Origin: Candidatus Nanopelagicales bacterium
GTDB lineage: Bacteria > Actinomycetota > Actinomycetes > S36-B12
Assembly: GCA_030836325.1 (NCBI GenBank)
Contig: JAURQC010000102.1
Location: 1 to 5,253 of the forward strand
DNA: 5,253 nt
Direction of reading: 5' to 3'
In this document: piece by piece, positions 1 through 5,102 of the stretch
How positions within the stretch are numbered: the stretch's first letter is position 1
Layout: the number at the start of each line of letters is the position of its first letter
Notes under the pieces: generated by a model
The model's input: only the letters and a program-made list of their open reading frames with translations
What the model was told of the DNA's origin: nothing
The model's database searches: none
Translations under genes and position numbers: made by a program

Positions 1-650
1 CGATCGACCGCACCAACCGCCTCACGGATGTCGTAGATGATGTCCGGGTCGCGGTAGTCGTAGACGAAGTCCGCGCCAGCCTCGCGCGCAACCTGTTGGC
101 GAGCCTCCGTAGAAGCGGTCGCGATCACCGTGGCACCGGCCCACTTGGCCACTTGCACTGCGCAGCGACCCACTCCACCGGCGCCCCCGTGCACGAGCAC
201 AACCTTGCCTTCGACCGGGCCATCACCGAGCACGCAGTAGGCAGCGGTCACCGCTGGCACACCCAACGTGGCACCGAGTTCCAGGGAAGCATCGGCCGGC
301 AAGTGCCGAACACGAGCGACATCGACGATGCAGTAGTCGGCAGCCGTGCCGTAGACGTTGTCGAACGCGGCCATCATCACCCAGACACGTTCACCGATGT
401 GCGAAGGATCGACGTTCGCACCCACGATGTCGATCACTCCTGATCCATCTAGATGCGGGATCTGGAACTCGGCGATATCTCGCGGTGTCAACCCCGCGCG
501 AGTCTTCACATCGGTGGGATTGATTCCCGAGAACGCCAGCTTCACTCGAACCTGATTGGGTCCCGGCTTCGGGATGGGAATCTGATCGACACTGAGGACT
601 GAGGCTGCCGGCCCTAGCTGGGAATATCGTGCGGCGCGCATAGTGCTCAT
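1..650 (-). CDS. Zinc-independent NADPH:quinone oxidoreductase (zeta-crystallin-like MDR family), C-terminus cut off by window edge
   Basis: Reading the minus strand from an ATG at 650 gives 216 codons with no stop before the window edge. The family (medium-chain dehydrogenase/reductase, quinone oxidoreductase branch) uses NADPH to reduce quinones or enones in the cytoplasm. Visible marks are an N-terminal GroES-like domain containing SGINPTDVKTRAG (residues 41-53) and a nucleotide-binding motif HGGAGGVG (154-161) followed by AVQVAKWAGATVIATAS, then a Rossmann strand/helix. The position where zinc-type alcohol dehydrogenases carry their first ligand Cys reads N-P-T-D, so it should be zinc-free. 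Relatives are about 320-330 aa, so roughly the last third is missing. A second ATG at 641 (fourth codon) would give the MRAARY start common in the family. No convincing Shine-Dalgarno site precedes either ATG. The gene lies 36 bases after the nucleoside-hydrolase gene, same strand. The exact substrate cannot be told. Confidence 0.88.
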   Translation of the reverse strand, partial: MSTMRAARYSQLGPAASVLSVDQIPIPKPGPNQVRVKLAFSGINPTDVKTRAGLTPRDIAEFQIPHLDGSGVIDIVGANVDPSHIGERVWVMMAAFDNVYGTAADYCIVDVARVRHLPADASLELGATLGVPAVTAAYCVLGDGPVEGKVVLVHGGAGGVGRCAVQVAKWAGATVIATASTEARQQVAREAGADFVYDYRDPDIIYDIREAVGAVD

Positions 651-661
651 AAGTAATTATT
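651..661 (-). promoter_or_regulatory. Possible -10 box in the AT-rich gap before the quinone oxidoreductase
   Basis: The 36-base gap between two minus-strand genes has an AT-rich patch just before the ATG. On the minus strand it reads AATAAT (661-656), then TACTT, then ATG at 650. AATAAT differs from TATAAT by one base and sits where a leaderless promoter would. There is no purine-rich ribosome site. It could equally be only AT-rich spacer with the gene read from upstream. Confidence 0.25.
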
Positions 662-686
662 CTGGCGGAGTCCGTCAGTGGAACCG

Positions 687-1655
687 CTACCGGGAACCAT
701 TGACCGCCTTCGTCCACCTCTCGCGGAAACGTTGGGGTGTGAAGGATGCTTCCCAGTGACCACCGACCTGCACAAACCCACTGGACTCAAGTAGGAACAG
801 CGCCGCGCCCTGGTCCCACAGGTAGGACTTCGAGGCAGGGGGCAACTGGGTCGGATCCCACGTGCTGCGATCACTGAGAAGGGCTCGCCTGGTGGTACCC
901 GGCAAGCCCGTCGTCTTCAACGAGGTGACCATGTCCAAGGAGGGCGAGTACGGGATAGGACCCCCCTTGGGTACGTCGACCCAATAGGCATCGTGGCGCT
1001 TGAGTATCGGGAAGGCTCGTGTGCACGACTTCTTGTCATACCAACAGTTAAACGACAGATCGGCCGAATCGGTCGTCGGATCACCGCGCAACGGCTTGCC
1101 TTGCATGACCACCGTGGAGATCCGGTCGGCAATCTGCGATTCGTAAGCGACGAAGGACGTAAACGGTCCGATGATCATCAACTCGATGCTGGTGCAACCC
1201 TTGGTTAACTCCCGGACGGCCGAGCGCACCCTGGCTGCCTTCGCCGAGCTGGGCATCACCTGAATCGGCTCGGACAGCAACCCGTTGACCGTGAGTTGAC
1301 TGGCTCGCAAGTCTTGGAGCCACCCAAGATTGGCGGCAGAGGAATTCGACGACATGCCCACGACTACCGGCAGACTTGCTTCGGGATACGGACGAGCCAG
1401 CATGGTGGCTGCGGCACCGGCACCACCATGAGGCTCGCTCACACCCTCGGTAACGACGATCGCCGCCACGTTGCGCTGGGCAACGACCGCTGGGATCGCC
1501 ATCAGATCATCGATGTCCCAGTCGGTGTCGATCACCACACAGGACTCCGGCGCGACCGTGCTCTGCAATGACCAAGCAGCAGGCGAGGAAGTCACGGCCA
1601 GCGCACTGGCCACCAGCGCGATAGTTACCGGCCGACTCAACCGCCGATGCACCAC
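687..1655 (-). CDS. Secreted inosine/uridine-preferring nucleoside hydrolase-like protein
   Basis: 322 aa. Family members hydrolyse the N-glycosidic bond of ribonucleosides using a calcium-bound water. An N-terminal signal peptide is clear: basic HRRLSRP, hydrophobic TIALVASALAVTSSPAA, probable cleavage near residues 26-29, so it acts outside the membrane. The calcium-site motif D-x-D-x-x-x-D-D is present as DTDWDIDD (D43, D45, D49, D50), with W-D where most members have P-G. IIGPFTSF (161-168) matches the family's GPLTN loop; the MQGKP (184-188) to SFNCWYD (201-207) stretch matches the G-G-N ... F-N-x-x-x-D region; WD (280-281) probably replaces the usual C-terminal H-D. Cysteines at 39, 154, 204 and 211 could form disulfides in an exported protein. 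The start is GTG at 1655, 5 bases after the upstream stop; a second GTG follows immediately at 1652 and is better spaced from a weak AGG. Translational coupling is likely. Substrate unknown; activity is inferred. Confidence 0.82.
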   Translation of the reverse strand: MVHRRLSRPVTIALVASALAVTSSPAAWSLQSTVAPESCVVIDTDWDIDDLMAIPAVVAQRNVAAIVVTEGVSEPHGGAGAAATMLARPYPEASLPVVVGMSSNSSAANLGWLQDLRASQLTVNGLLSEPIQVMPSSAKAARVRSAVRELTKGCTSIELMIIGPFTSFVAYESQIADRISTVVMQGKPLRGDPTTDSADLSFNCWYDKKSCTRAFPILKRHDAYWVDVPKGGPIPYSPSLDMVTSLKTTGLPGTTRRALLSDRSTWDPTQLPPASKSYLWDQGAALFLLESSGFVQVGGHWEASFTPQRFRERWTKAVNGSR

Positions 1656-1660
1656 GACGC

Positions 1661-2155
1661 CTACTCGATGAATCGGAAGGTGTGCTTGTAGGTTCCGTTT
1701 GCGCGCTTCTTCGTCGTGACTGTTCCACGGGCACCGACATAGTCGCCCGTTCCGCCGACAACCACTGCGGTGACAGCAGCATTGTTGTTTGCGAAATCGG
1801 GAGCAGACGCAGCGACGTACTGGCTCGCACCCAAAACGACGATCTGGCCTTTCGCCATGTTGAAGACCAATTCACGGAACCGGTCCTCTTCCTCCACCCC
1901 ATCGAGCGTGACATCGAAGGTGGTGACCTGGCCGATCAACTCGCCGATCTTTTTTGATTTCGAATTGCGTAAGTCACCGGCGAAGAAGAACACATGACCG
2001 GTCTTGTTGGCTTCGAAGTCCGGATCCGGGTGATCCACGATTACCGGTGCATCTTGAAAGACCACGAATTTTTCGGTCTCTGCTGCATTCGCAGCAGGAG
2101 CAACGAAGCCAACAGCTGCCACGAGGGCAGCACTGATAACGAGTTTGAATTTCAT
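1661..2155 (-). CDS. Secreted allene oxide cyclase/dirigent-type barrel protein
   Basis: 164 aa. A classic signal peptide (MKFKLVISAALVAAVGF, then A22-N-A24 before the likely cut) sends it across the membrane. The mature part is about 140 aa, rich in beta strands and free of cysteine. It fits the eight-stranded AOC/dirigent barrel: F-V-V-F-Q-D near the start, HVFFFAGDL (54-62), a strand with FDVTLDG (80-86), GQIVVLGA (103-110), and the diagnostic C-terminal GGTGDYVGARG (134-144) followed by alternating strands ending HTFRFIE. Bacterial members are mostly uncharacterised exported proteins; plant relatives make jasmonate precursors or steer lignan coupling, but that chemistry should not be carried over. 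A strong ribosome site precedes the ATG. It lies 84 bases after dxr and 5 bases before the secreted hydrolase gene, so those two secreted proteins are probably made together. The function is unknown. Confidence 0.82.
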   Translation of the reverse strand: MKFKLVISAALVAAVGFVAPAANAAETEKFVVFQDAPVIVDHPDPDFEANKTGHVFFFAGDLRNSKSKKIGELIGQVTTFDVTLDGVEEEDRFRELVFNMAKGQIVVLGASQYVAASAPDFANNNAAVTAVVVGGTGDYVGARGTVTTKKRANGTYKHTFRFIE

Positions 2156-2161
2156 TCGGTT

Positions 2162-2167
2162 TCCCTT
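2162..2167 (-). promoter_or_regulatory. Ribosome binding site of the AOC-type barrel gene
   Basis: The minus strand reads AAGGGA six bases before the ATG at 2155. It is one of only two clear Shine-Dalgarno sites in the window and fixes this start. Confidence 0.7.
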
Positions 2168-2169
2168 CG

Positions 2170-2207
2170 GTGTGAGAGTTCACCGCTCAAGCGCTAGGCG
2201 TTCACAC
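2170..2207 (-). repeat. Small inverted repeat in the dxr/AOC-type intergenic gap
   Basis: In the 84-base gap (2156-2239), GTGTGA (2170-2175) pairs with TCACAC (2202-2207). Between them CGC-TCAA-GCG (2184-2193) could form a tiny inner hairpin. No T-run follows in the direction of transcription, so it is not a standard terminator. It could be a leader structure before the ribosome site at 2162-2167, an operator, or chance. A TANNNT-like hexamer (TACCTT, minus strand, 2227-2222) lies upstream, but no good -35 is seen. Nothing else is visible in the gap. Confidence 0.25.
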
Positions 2208-2239
2208 AGAAGCGGCGTCGAAAGGTACCGCGGGGACCG

Positions 2240-3439
2240 TCAGTCCGTTGCAAGAAGTGCCACAACGCGCTCGCGTGCCCACGCATCGGCCGCCAGCACG
2301 TCTTCGAGCGTGACTGCCTCACCGGAGACCCATCCGGATTCCAGATGCTCCTCGACAACTTGAGAAACGGTGGAGACGATCCCAGTGAAGGGCATGGAAC
2401 CGGATAAGAACGCATCCACACATACCTCGTTCGCACCGTTCATCACCGCTGGCGCGGTGCCACCTGCTGATCCAGCCCGCCGAGCAAGGCCGACGGCGGG
2501 AAATGCCTTTTCATCAAGCGGATAGAAGTCCCATGAGGTCGGTGAATCCCAACGGTTCGCTGGAGCCGCATCGACTATCCGATGCGGCCAGTCCAGGCCC
2601 AACGCAATCGGTAATCGCATATCTGGTGGCGAGACCTGCGCGATGGTCGATCCGTCTACGTACTCGACCATCGAGTGCACGATCGACTGCGGGTGCACAA
2701 CCACCGAGATGTCGTCGAAGGAAAAATCGAAGAGTAGGTGCGCCTCGATCACTTCTAGACCTTTGTTCATCAGGGTTGCGGAGTTGATCGTCACCAGCGG
2801 TCCCATATCCCACGTGGGGTGGGCCAGTGCCTGCGAAGGAGTCACACCCTCCAACTCCGAAGCGCTCCATCCGCGAAATGGTCCACCCGAAGCTGTGAGG
2901 ATTAACCGTCGAACCTCAGCCCGGGCTCCCGATCGCAAACACTGCGCCAGCGCAGAGTGCTCAGAATCCACCGGCACGATCTGATCCGGACCGGCGATCC
3001 CACGAACCAGGTCTCCGCCAATGATCAGCGATTCCTTATTCGCCAAGGCGACAACCGAACCAGCTCGTAGCGCAGCCAAAGTGGGCTCGAGCCCAGCAGC
3101 ACCGGCTAACCCGTTAACCACCACATCGCACTCGACCCCAGCGATGTCGACCAAAGCAGAGGGTCCGGCGATGATGCCCGGCAGTTCGGCCTCGCCGGCC
3201 GGATAGCCGTTGTCTCTCCCCCAGGCATACAGCCTCAGTTGCAGGTCCGATGCGGCCGACGACGAAGACACCGCCACCACCTGCGGCATGAATTCGGTGG
3301 CCTGCTCCACTAGCAGGTCCAACCGCGCGCCAGAAGCGGCAAGACCAACAACTTGGAATCGATCAGGATTACGCCGGATCACATCCAGCGCCTGGGTACC
3401 GATGGACCCCGTACTGCCGAGGATGATTACGCGACGCAT
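2240..3439 (-). CDS. dxr: 1-deoxy-D-xylulose 5-phosphate reductoisomerase (IspC/DXR)
   Basis: 399 aa, full length for the family. It converts 1-deoxy-D-xylulose 5-phosphate to 2-C-methyl-D-erythritol 4-phosphate with NADPH and a divalent metal, the first committed step of the MEP isoprenoid pathway and the target of fosmidomycin; it acts as a cytoplasmic homodimer. Visible: NADPH-binding GSTGSIG (8-14); LANKESLI (132-139); metal-binding PVDSEHSA (156-163) with D158 and E160; LTASGGPFR (181-189); active-site flap H207-P-T-W210-D-M212; [17 protein letters not shown] (217-233) with N225, K226 and metal ligand E229; [12 protein letters not shown] (249-260); C-terminal NGANEV (334-339). All expected catalytic residues are present. 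The ATG at 3439 is fixed by GSTGSIG starting at residue 8. The frequent actinobacterial neighbours (site-2 protease and ispG) do not follow it here; two secreted-protein genes do. It is divergent from the VOC gene across a 35-base shared control region. Confidence 0.98.
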   Translation of the reverse strand: MRRVIILGSTGSIGTQALDVIRRNPDRFQVVGLAASGARLDLLVEQATEFMPQVVAVSSSSAASDLQLRLYAWGRDNGYPAGEAELPGIIAGPSALVDIAGVECDVVVNGLAGAAGLEPTLAALRAGSVVALANKESLIIGGDLVRGIAGPDQIVPVDSEHSALAQCLRSGARAEVRRLILTASGGPFRGWSASELEGVTPSQALAHPTWDMGPLVTINSATLMNKGLEVIEAHLLFDFSFDDISVVVHPQSIVHSMVEYVDGSTIAQVSPPDMRLPIALGLDWPHRIVDAAPANRWDSPTSWDFYPLDEKAFPAVGLARRAGSAGGTAPAVMNGANEVCVDAFLSGSMPFTGIVSTVSQVVEEHLESGWVSGEAVTLEDVLAADAWARERVVALLATD

Positions 3440-3445
3440 TCTCTA

Positions 3446-3451
3446 ACCCTA
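3446..3451 (-). promoter_or_regulatory. Probable -10 box (TAGGGT) of dxr, leaderless layout
   Basis: The minus strand reads TAGGGT, six bases (TAGAGA), then the dxr ATG. This fits the actinobacterial TANNNT -10 at the distance expected if transcription starts at the A of the ATG. The enclosing 9-mer CCTAGGGTT (3453-3445) recurs before the HicA-like gene at the identical distance. No consensus -35 is seen. The AGGG inside it could instead act as a ribosome site (7-base spacing), so the two readings compete. Confidence 0.5.
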
Positions 3452-3458
3452 GGTCCAC

Positions 3459-3475
3459 CGATAGCCTCACTATCG
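3459..3475. repeat. Perfect 6-bp inverted repeat between divergent dxr and the VOC gene
   Basis: CGATAG (3459-3464), spacer CCTCA, CTATCG (3470-3475). The repeat overlaps the putative -10 of the VOC gene and touches its GTG start; it lies about 20 bases upstream of the dxr ATG, between the -10 and -35 regions of that gene. Position and symmetry fit a repressor operator that could act on both genes; a hairpin in an RNA crossing the region is another possibility. No regulator gene is in the window. Confidence 0.4.
3462..3467 (+). promoter_or_regulatory. Possible -10 box (TAGCCT) of the VOC gene, leaderless layout
   Basis: TAGCCT matches TANNNT and ends seven bases before the GTG at 3475, the spacing of a leaderless start. 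There is no Shine-Dalgarno site within 20 bases of the GTG (the nearest AGG is 21 bases away), which supports leaderless translation. No clear -35. Confidence 0.4.
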
Positions 3476-4221
3476 TGATCGACCTAGACCACGTTTCCTT
3501 CGGCACATTCGACGCTCTGGCCACAGCGAGGCGCCTGCGCCGTGACTACGGAGCAACGGCCGTGTTCGGCGAGACACTGCCGGAGTTTCGATACCTAGCC
3601 CTCTACCTAGGGACCACCGAGCACGGCGGATTTGTCGAACTACTGGACGCTAACGGTCCGGGCTTCATGACCAGGTTCCTCGATCGATTCGGTGAGGCAC
3701 CGCATCATCTGACCTTCACCGTCCCTGATATCGAGGCGTCGGTTCAGCAAGCGAAAGATCTCGGCTTCACGATCACTGGCGAGAACTATTCACATGAACC
3801 GTGGCAAGAAGCCTTCATCAATCCCCATCCAGCGACCGGTTGTGTTATCCAGTTAGCGCAGACCCCGCACACCTACCAAAGCCCCGCGGAACTTCTGAGC
3901 ACCAACGAGCGAGACCTCGCCTCGTTTGCCTCCAGCCAGGGAGCAGTAGACAACACCTGGTGGCTCCCGATCTGGGAACAAACCCCAGGACCATCCATTC
4001 GCTGGGACACCATCGCCACGCGCAGCAGCGACATTCCCACCCTGCTCAACATCTATCGGGACATCCTCGGGGCGTCAGTCACAACCGACGGCGCTTCAAC
4101 TATCTGCACCTGGCCCTCAGGCACGATCACCATCGAGGAAGCCAAACGTTCGGGCATCGATGGCGTACGCGTTTTCCTCGGATCGAATCAAACCGCCGAG
4201 TTACTACCCGTTGTTGGCTAA
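3475..4221 (+). CDS. Two-domain VOC-family (glyoxalase / methylmalonyl-CoA epimerase fold) protein
   Basis: 248 aa. The N-terminal half (about 1-130) is a VOC metalloenzyme domain: IDLDHVSFG (2-10) opens the first beta-alpha unit, GFVELLD (52-58) is the third strand, APHHLTFTVPDIEASV (75-90) opens the second unit much like methylmalonyl-CoA epimerases, and FINPHPATGCVIQLAQ (114-129) closes it. Likely metal ligands are H6, E55 and H77 or H78; the fourth position, usually Glu, is Q126. Residues 175-235 (IRWDTIATRSSDIPTLLNIYRDILGA and after) look like a second, more diverged VOC unit without obvious ligands. The GTG at 3475 puts LDHV at the normal place, and no other plausible start lies upstream in frame. 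Cytoplasmic, no signal peptide. It stands alone on the plus strand, divergent from dxr and convergent with the next gene. True epimerase activity is uncertain; a dioxygenase-like or binding role is possible. Confidence 0.85.
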   Translation: MIDLDHVSFGTFDALATARRLRRDYGATAVFGETLPEFRYLALYLGTTEHGGFVELLDANGPGFMTRFLDRFGEAPHHLTFTVPDIEASVQQAKDLGFTITGENYSHEPWQEAFINPHPATGCVIQLAQTPHTYQSPAELLSTNERDLASFASSQGAVDNTWWLPIWEQTPGPSIRWDTIATRSSDIPTLLNIYRDILGASVTTDGASTICTWPSGTITIEEAKRSGIDGVRVFLGSNQTAELLPVVG

Positions 4222-4227
4222 CGCGGG

Positions 4228-4713
4228 CTAGATCTGCGGGTTGTTCCGCACAGGTGCCAGATCAAAGAACTGCTGACCCAAACGCACGATCTGCGCATCG
4301 GTCAAGTCATCGACATCTACCCGCAGGTCGCCCAGCAGAGCAGGCGCCAACTCGCGTTCATTCTTCTCCACGTACGCGATGAACTGGTGCGAGGCGTTCG
4401 CCTTGCCATTTCCATGGCCCAGCAACAGCACAGCGGTCGCGCCACGAAGCTGCTGAGCCAGCGACCGCCAAACCTCCACGTCGTCTGGGTCGTACCACCC
4501 GCGAACGGTTCCGGCCTTGGTGTGCAGGTGCGCGTGGTAGCCGCGAGGATCCAGCGGCACGATCTTTTCGGGGCGGGAAACTCCCCCACCGTCGAGCTGG
4601 TAGATGCGTGACTCGTGGAAGTCGATCGCCACGACCACGTAGTGGCCGGCAACGTCAATCAGATCTGTCACGCGCTCCGGGTTACCCGGCTCCACTGGCT
4701 GTGGTGCGTTCAT
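4228..4713 (-). CDS. eRF1/Pelota-like 'translational machinery protein'-type protein
   Basis: 161 aa, cytoplasmic. After a Pro-rich start it shows HYVVVAIDFHESRIYQLDG (24-42), a basic/His stretch YHAHLHTKAGT (59-69), an acidic D-P-D-D-V-E helix (75-80), strand AVLLLGHGNGK (94-104), then SHQFIAYVEKNERELAPALL (108-127) and a DDLTDAQIVRLGQQFF tail (135-150). This order, [hydrophobic strand]-D-x-x-E-A/S-R, H-x-H-x-K-A-G-T, L-L-G-x-G-x-x-K, and a closing D-x-x-T-D-x-Q-I with FF, resembles bacterial proteins annotated as translational machinery proteins, related to eRF1/Pelota release-factor domains. I infer a ribosome-linked role, for example rescue or hibernation; no catalytic activity is evident and there is no GGQ motif. 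Its ATG overlaps the stop of the HicA-like gene (ATGA, 4713-4710) and has a good GGAGG site, so the two form a coupled pair. The last codons run to within 6 bases of the convergent VOC stop. Confidence 0.8.
   Translation of the reverse strand: MNAPQPVEPGNPERVTDLIDVAGHYVVVAIDFHESRIYQLDGGGVSRPEKIVPLDPRGYHAHLHTKAGTVRGWYDPDDVEVWRSLAQQLRGATAVLLLGHGNGKANASHQFIAYVEKNERELAPALLGDLRVDVDDLTDAQIVRLGQQFFDLAPVRNNPQI
4235..4250 (+). terminator. Weak hairpin after the VOC gene
   Basis: TGCGG (4235-4239), loop GTTGTT, CCGCA (4246-4250): a 5-bp perfect stem starting 14 bases after the VOC stop, without a T-run. It lies inside the last codons of the convergent minus-strand gene. It may slow transcription at this tail-to-tail junction but is too weak to call firmly. 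Confidence 0.2.
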
Positions 4714-5003
4714 GCCGATACCTCCAGTCCGCCCGCGGTCAGCATTCGCCGCAGATCCATGACCTGCTCGACAGTCAGGTCCTTGCCGTGGTTGGGATCG
4801 AACACCTCGACCTGTCCGGCAATGGTGATCCGCCAGGAGCCGTTGTGCTTCTCCTCAACCTCCCCCACAGCATCCAACAGGGTGCGAACGTCATGCCACG
4901 AAAGATTGTGGGCAACTGGATGGGCATAGACCTTCTCCAGGACGTTCATCTGTTTGTGGTTGAGGTGGAAGCCACCTACTTCATGGTTATCGGCATTGGA
5001 CAT
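4710..5003 (-). CDS. HicA-fold (dsRBD-like) small protein, probably RNA-binding
   Basis: 97 aa. After a short polar start it reads HKQMNVLEKVYAHPVAHNL (16-34), then SWHDVRTLLDAVGEVEEKHNGSW (35-57), a strand RITIAGQVEVF, DPNHGKDLTVEQVMDLRRML (69-88) and a short tail. The alpha-beta-beta-beta-alpha order and the spacing W-x-x-V-x-x-L-L ... GS ... strand ... H-x-K-D ... L-R-x-x-L match the HicA mRNA-interferase / double-stranded-RNA-binding fold, and the A-H-P-V-x-x-N-L opening matches a large group of actinobacterial HicA-like proteins. In true HicA toxins a catalytic His follows the GS; here it is W57-R58, so ribonuclease activity is doubtful and RNA binding more likely. No HicB antitoxin is adjacent: the partner is the eRF1-like gene, overlapping by ATGA. 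The start at 5003 follows a CCTAGGGTT element. Fold assignment moderate; function inferred. Confidence 0.8.
   Translation of the reverse strand: MSNADNHEVGGFHLNHKQMNVLEKVYAHPVAHNLSWHDVRTLLDAVGEVEEKHNGSWRITIAGQVEVFDPNHGKDLTVEQVMDLRRMLTAGGLEVSA
4721..4725 (-). promoter_or_regulatory. Ribosome binding site of the eRF1-like gene
   Basis: The minus strand reads GGAGG seven bases before the ATG at 4713, inside the end of the HicA-like gene. With the ATGA overlap it supports coupled translation and settles this start. Confidence 0.75.
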
Positions 5004-5009
5004 GCCAGA

Positions 5010-5015
5010 ACCCTA
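5010..5015 (-). promoter_or_regulatory. Probable -10 box (TAGGGT) of the HicA-like/eRF1-like pair
   Basis: The minus strand reads TAGGGT, six bases (TCTGGC), then ATG at 5003. The surrounding 9-mer CCTAGGGTT (5017-5009) is identical to the one before dxr and sits exactly five bases from the ATG in both. It fits a leaderless actinobacterial promoter; AGGG as a ribosome site is the alternative. A TTGTGA hexamer lies upstream, but its 20-base spacing is too long for a normal -35. Confidence 0.5.
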
Positions 5016-5022
5016 GGGGACG

Positions 5023-5064
5023 AGGAGGAACTCCCTCACAATCGACCGTATTCGATGTCCTCCT
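5023..5064. repeat. Nested inverted repeat upstream of the HicA-like gene
   Basis: Outer arms AGGAGGA (5023-5029) and TCCTCCT (5058-5064) are perfect 7-bp complements; inside them ATCGA (5041-5045) and TCGAT (5052-5056) form a second 5-bp stem with a 6-base loop. It occupies the 99-base gap between the end of the right-edge gene and the HicA-like start, just upstream of the putative -10. It could be an operator, the 3' structure of the preceding transcript (no T-run), or a leader structure if transcription begins further up. Confidence 0.35.
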
Positions 5065-5102
5065 TGATGGAAGAGCGGGACGAAAAGTCACCGCATGTGC
5101 GT

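Noticed and set aside
391..717. 108-codon minus-strand frame overlapping the left-edge gene
   Set aside because: It is a shifted frame of the quinone oxidoreductase, whose NADPH-binding and GroES-like motifs are clear in the other frame.
1950..1955. Run of six T that could suggest a terminator
   Set aside because: It is inside the barrel-protein coding region (Lys codons on the minus strand) and no stable stem precedes it; a 4-bp GATC/GATC pairing is not enough.
2225..2234. Adjacent palindromes GGTACC and CCGCGG in the dxr/barrel gap
   Set aside because: Six-base palindromes are expected by chance at this base composition; there is no spacing or repetition to suggest a site.
3801..4382. 193-codon plus-strand frame across the VOC gene and the end of the next gene
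   Set aside because: It is out of frame with a well-supported VOC gene, rich in Arg/His/Ser and low-complexity, and runs across the convergent junction.
4710..5003. Calling the HicA-like gene a type II toxin
   Set aside because: No HicB antitoxin is next to it, the catalytic His is absent, and its partner resembles a translation protein.
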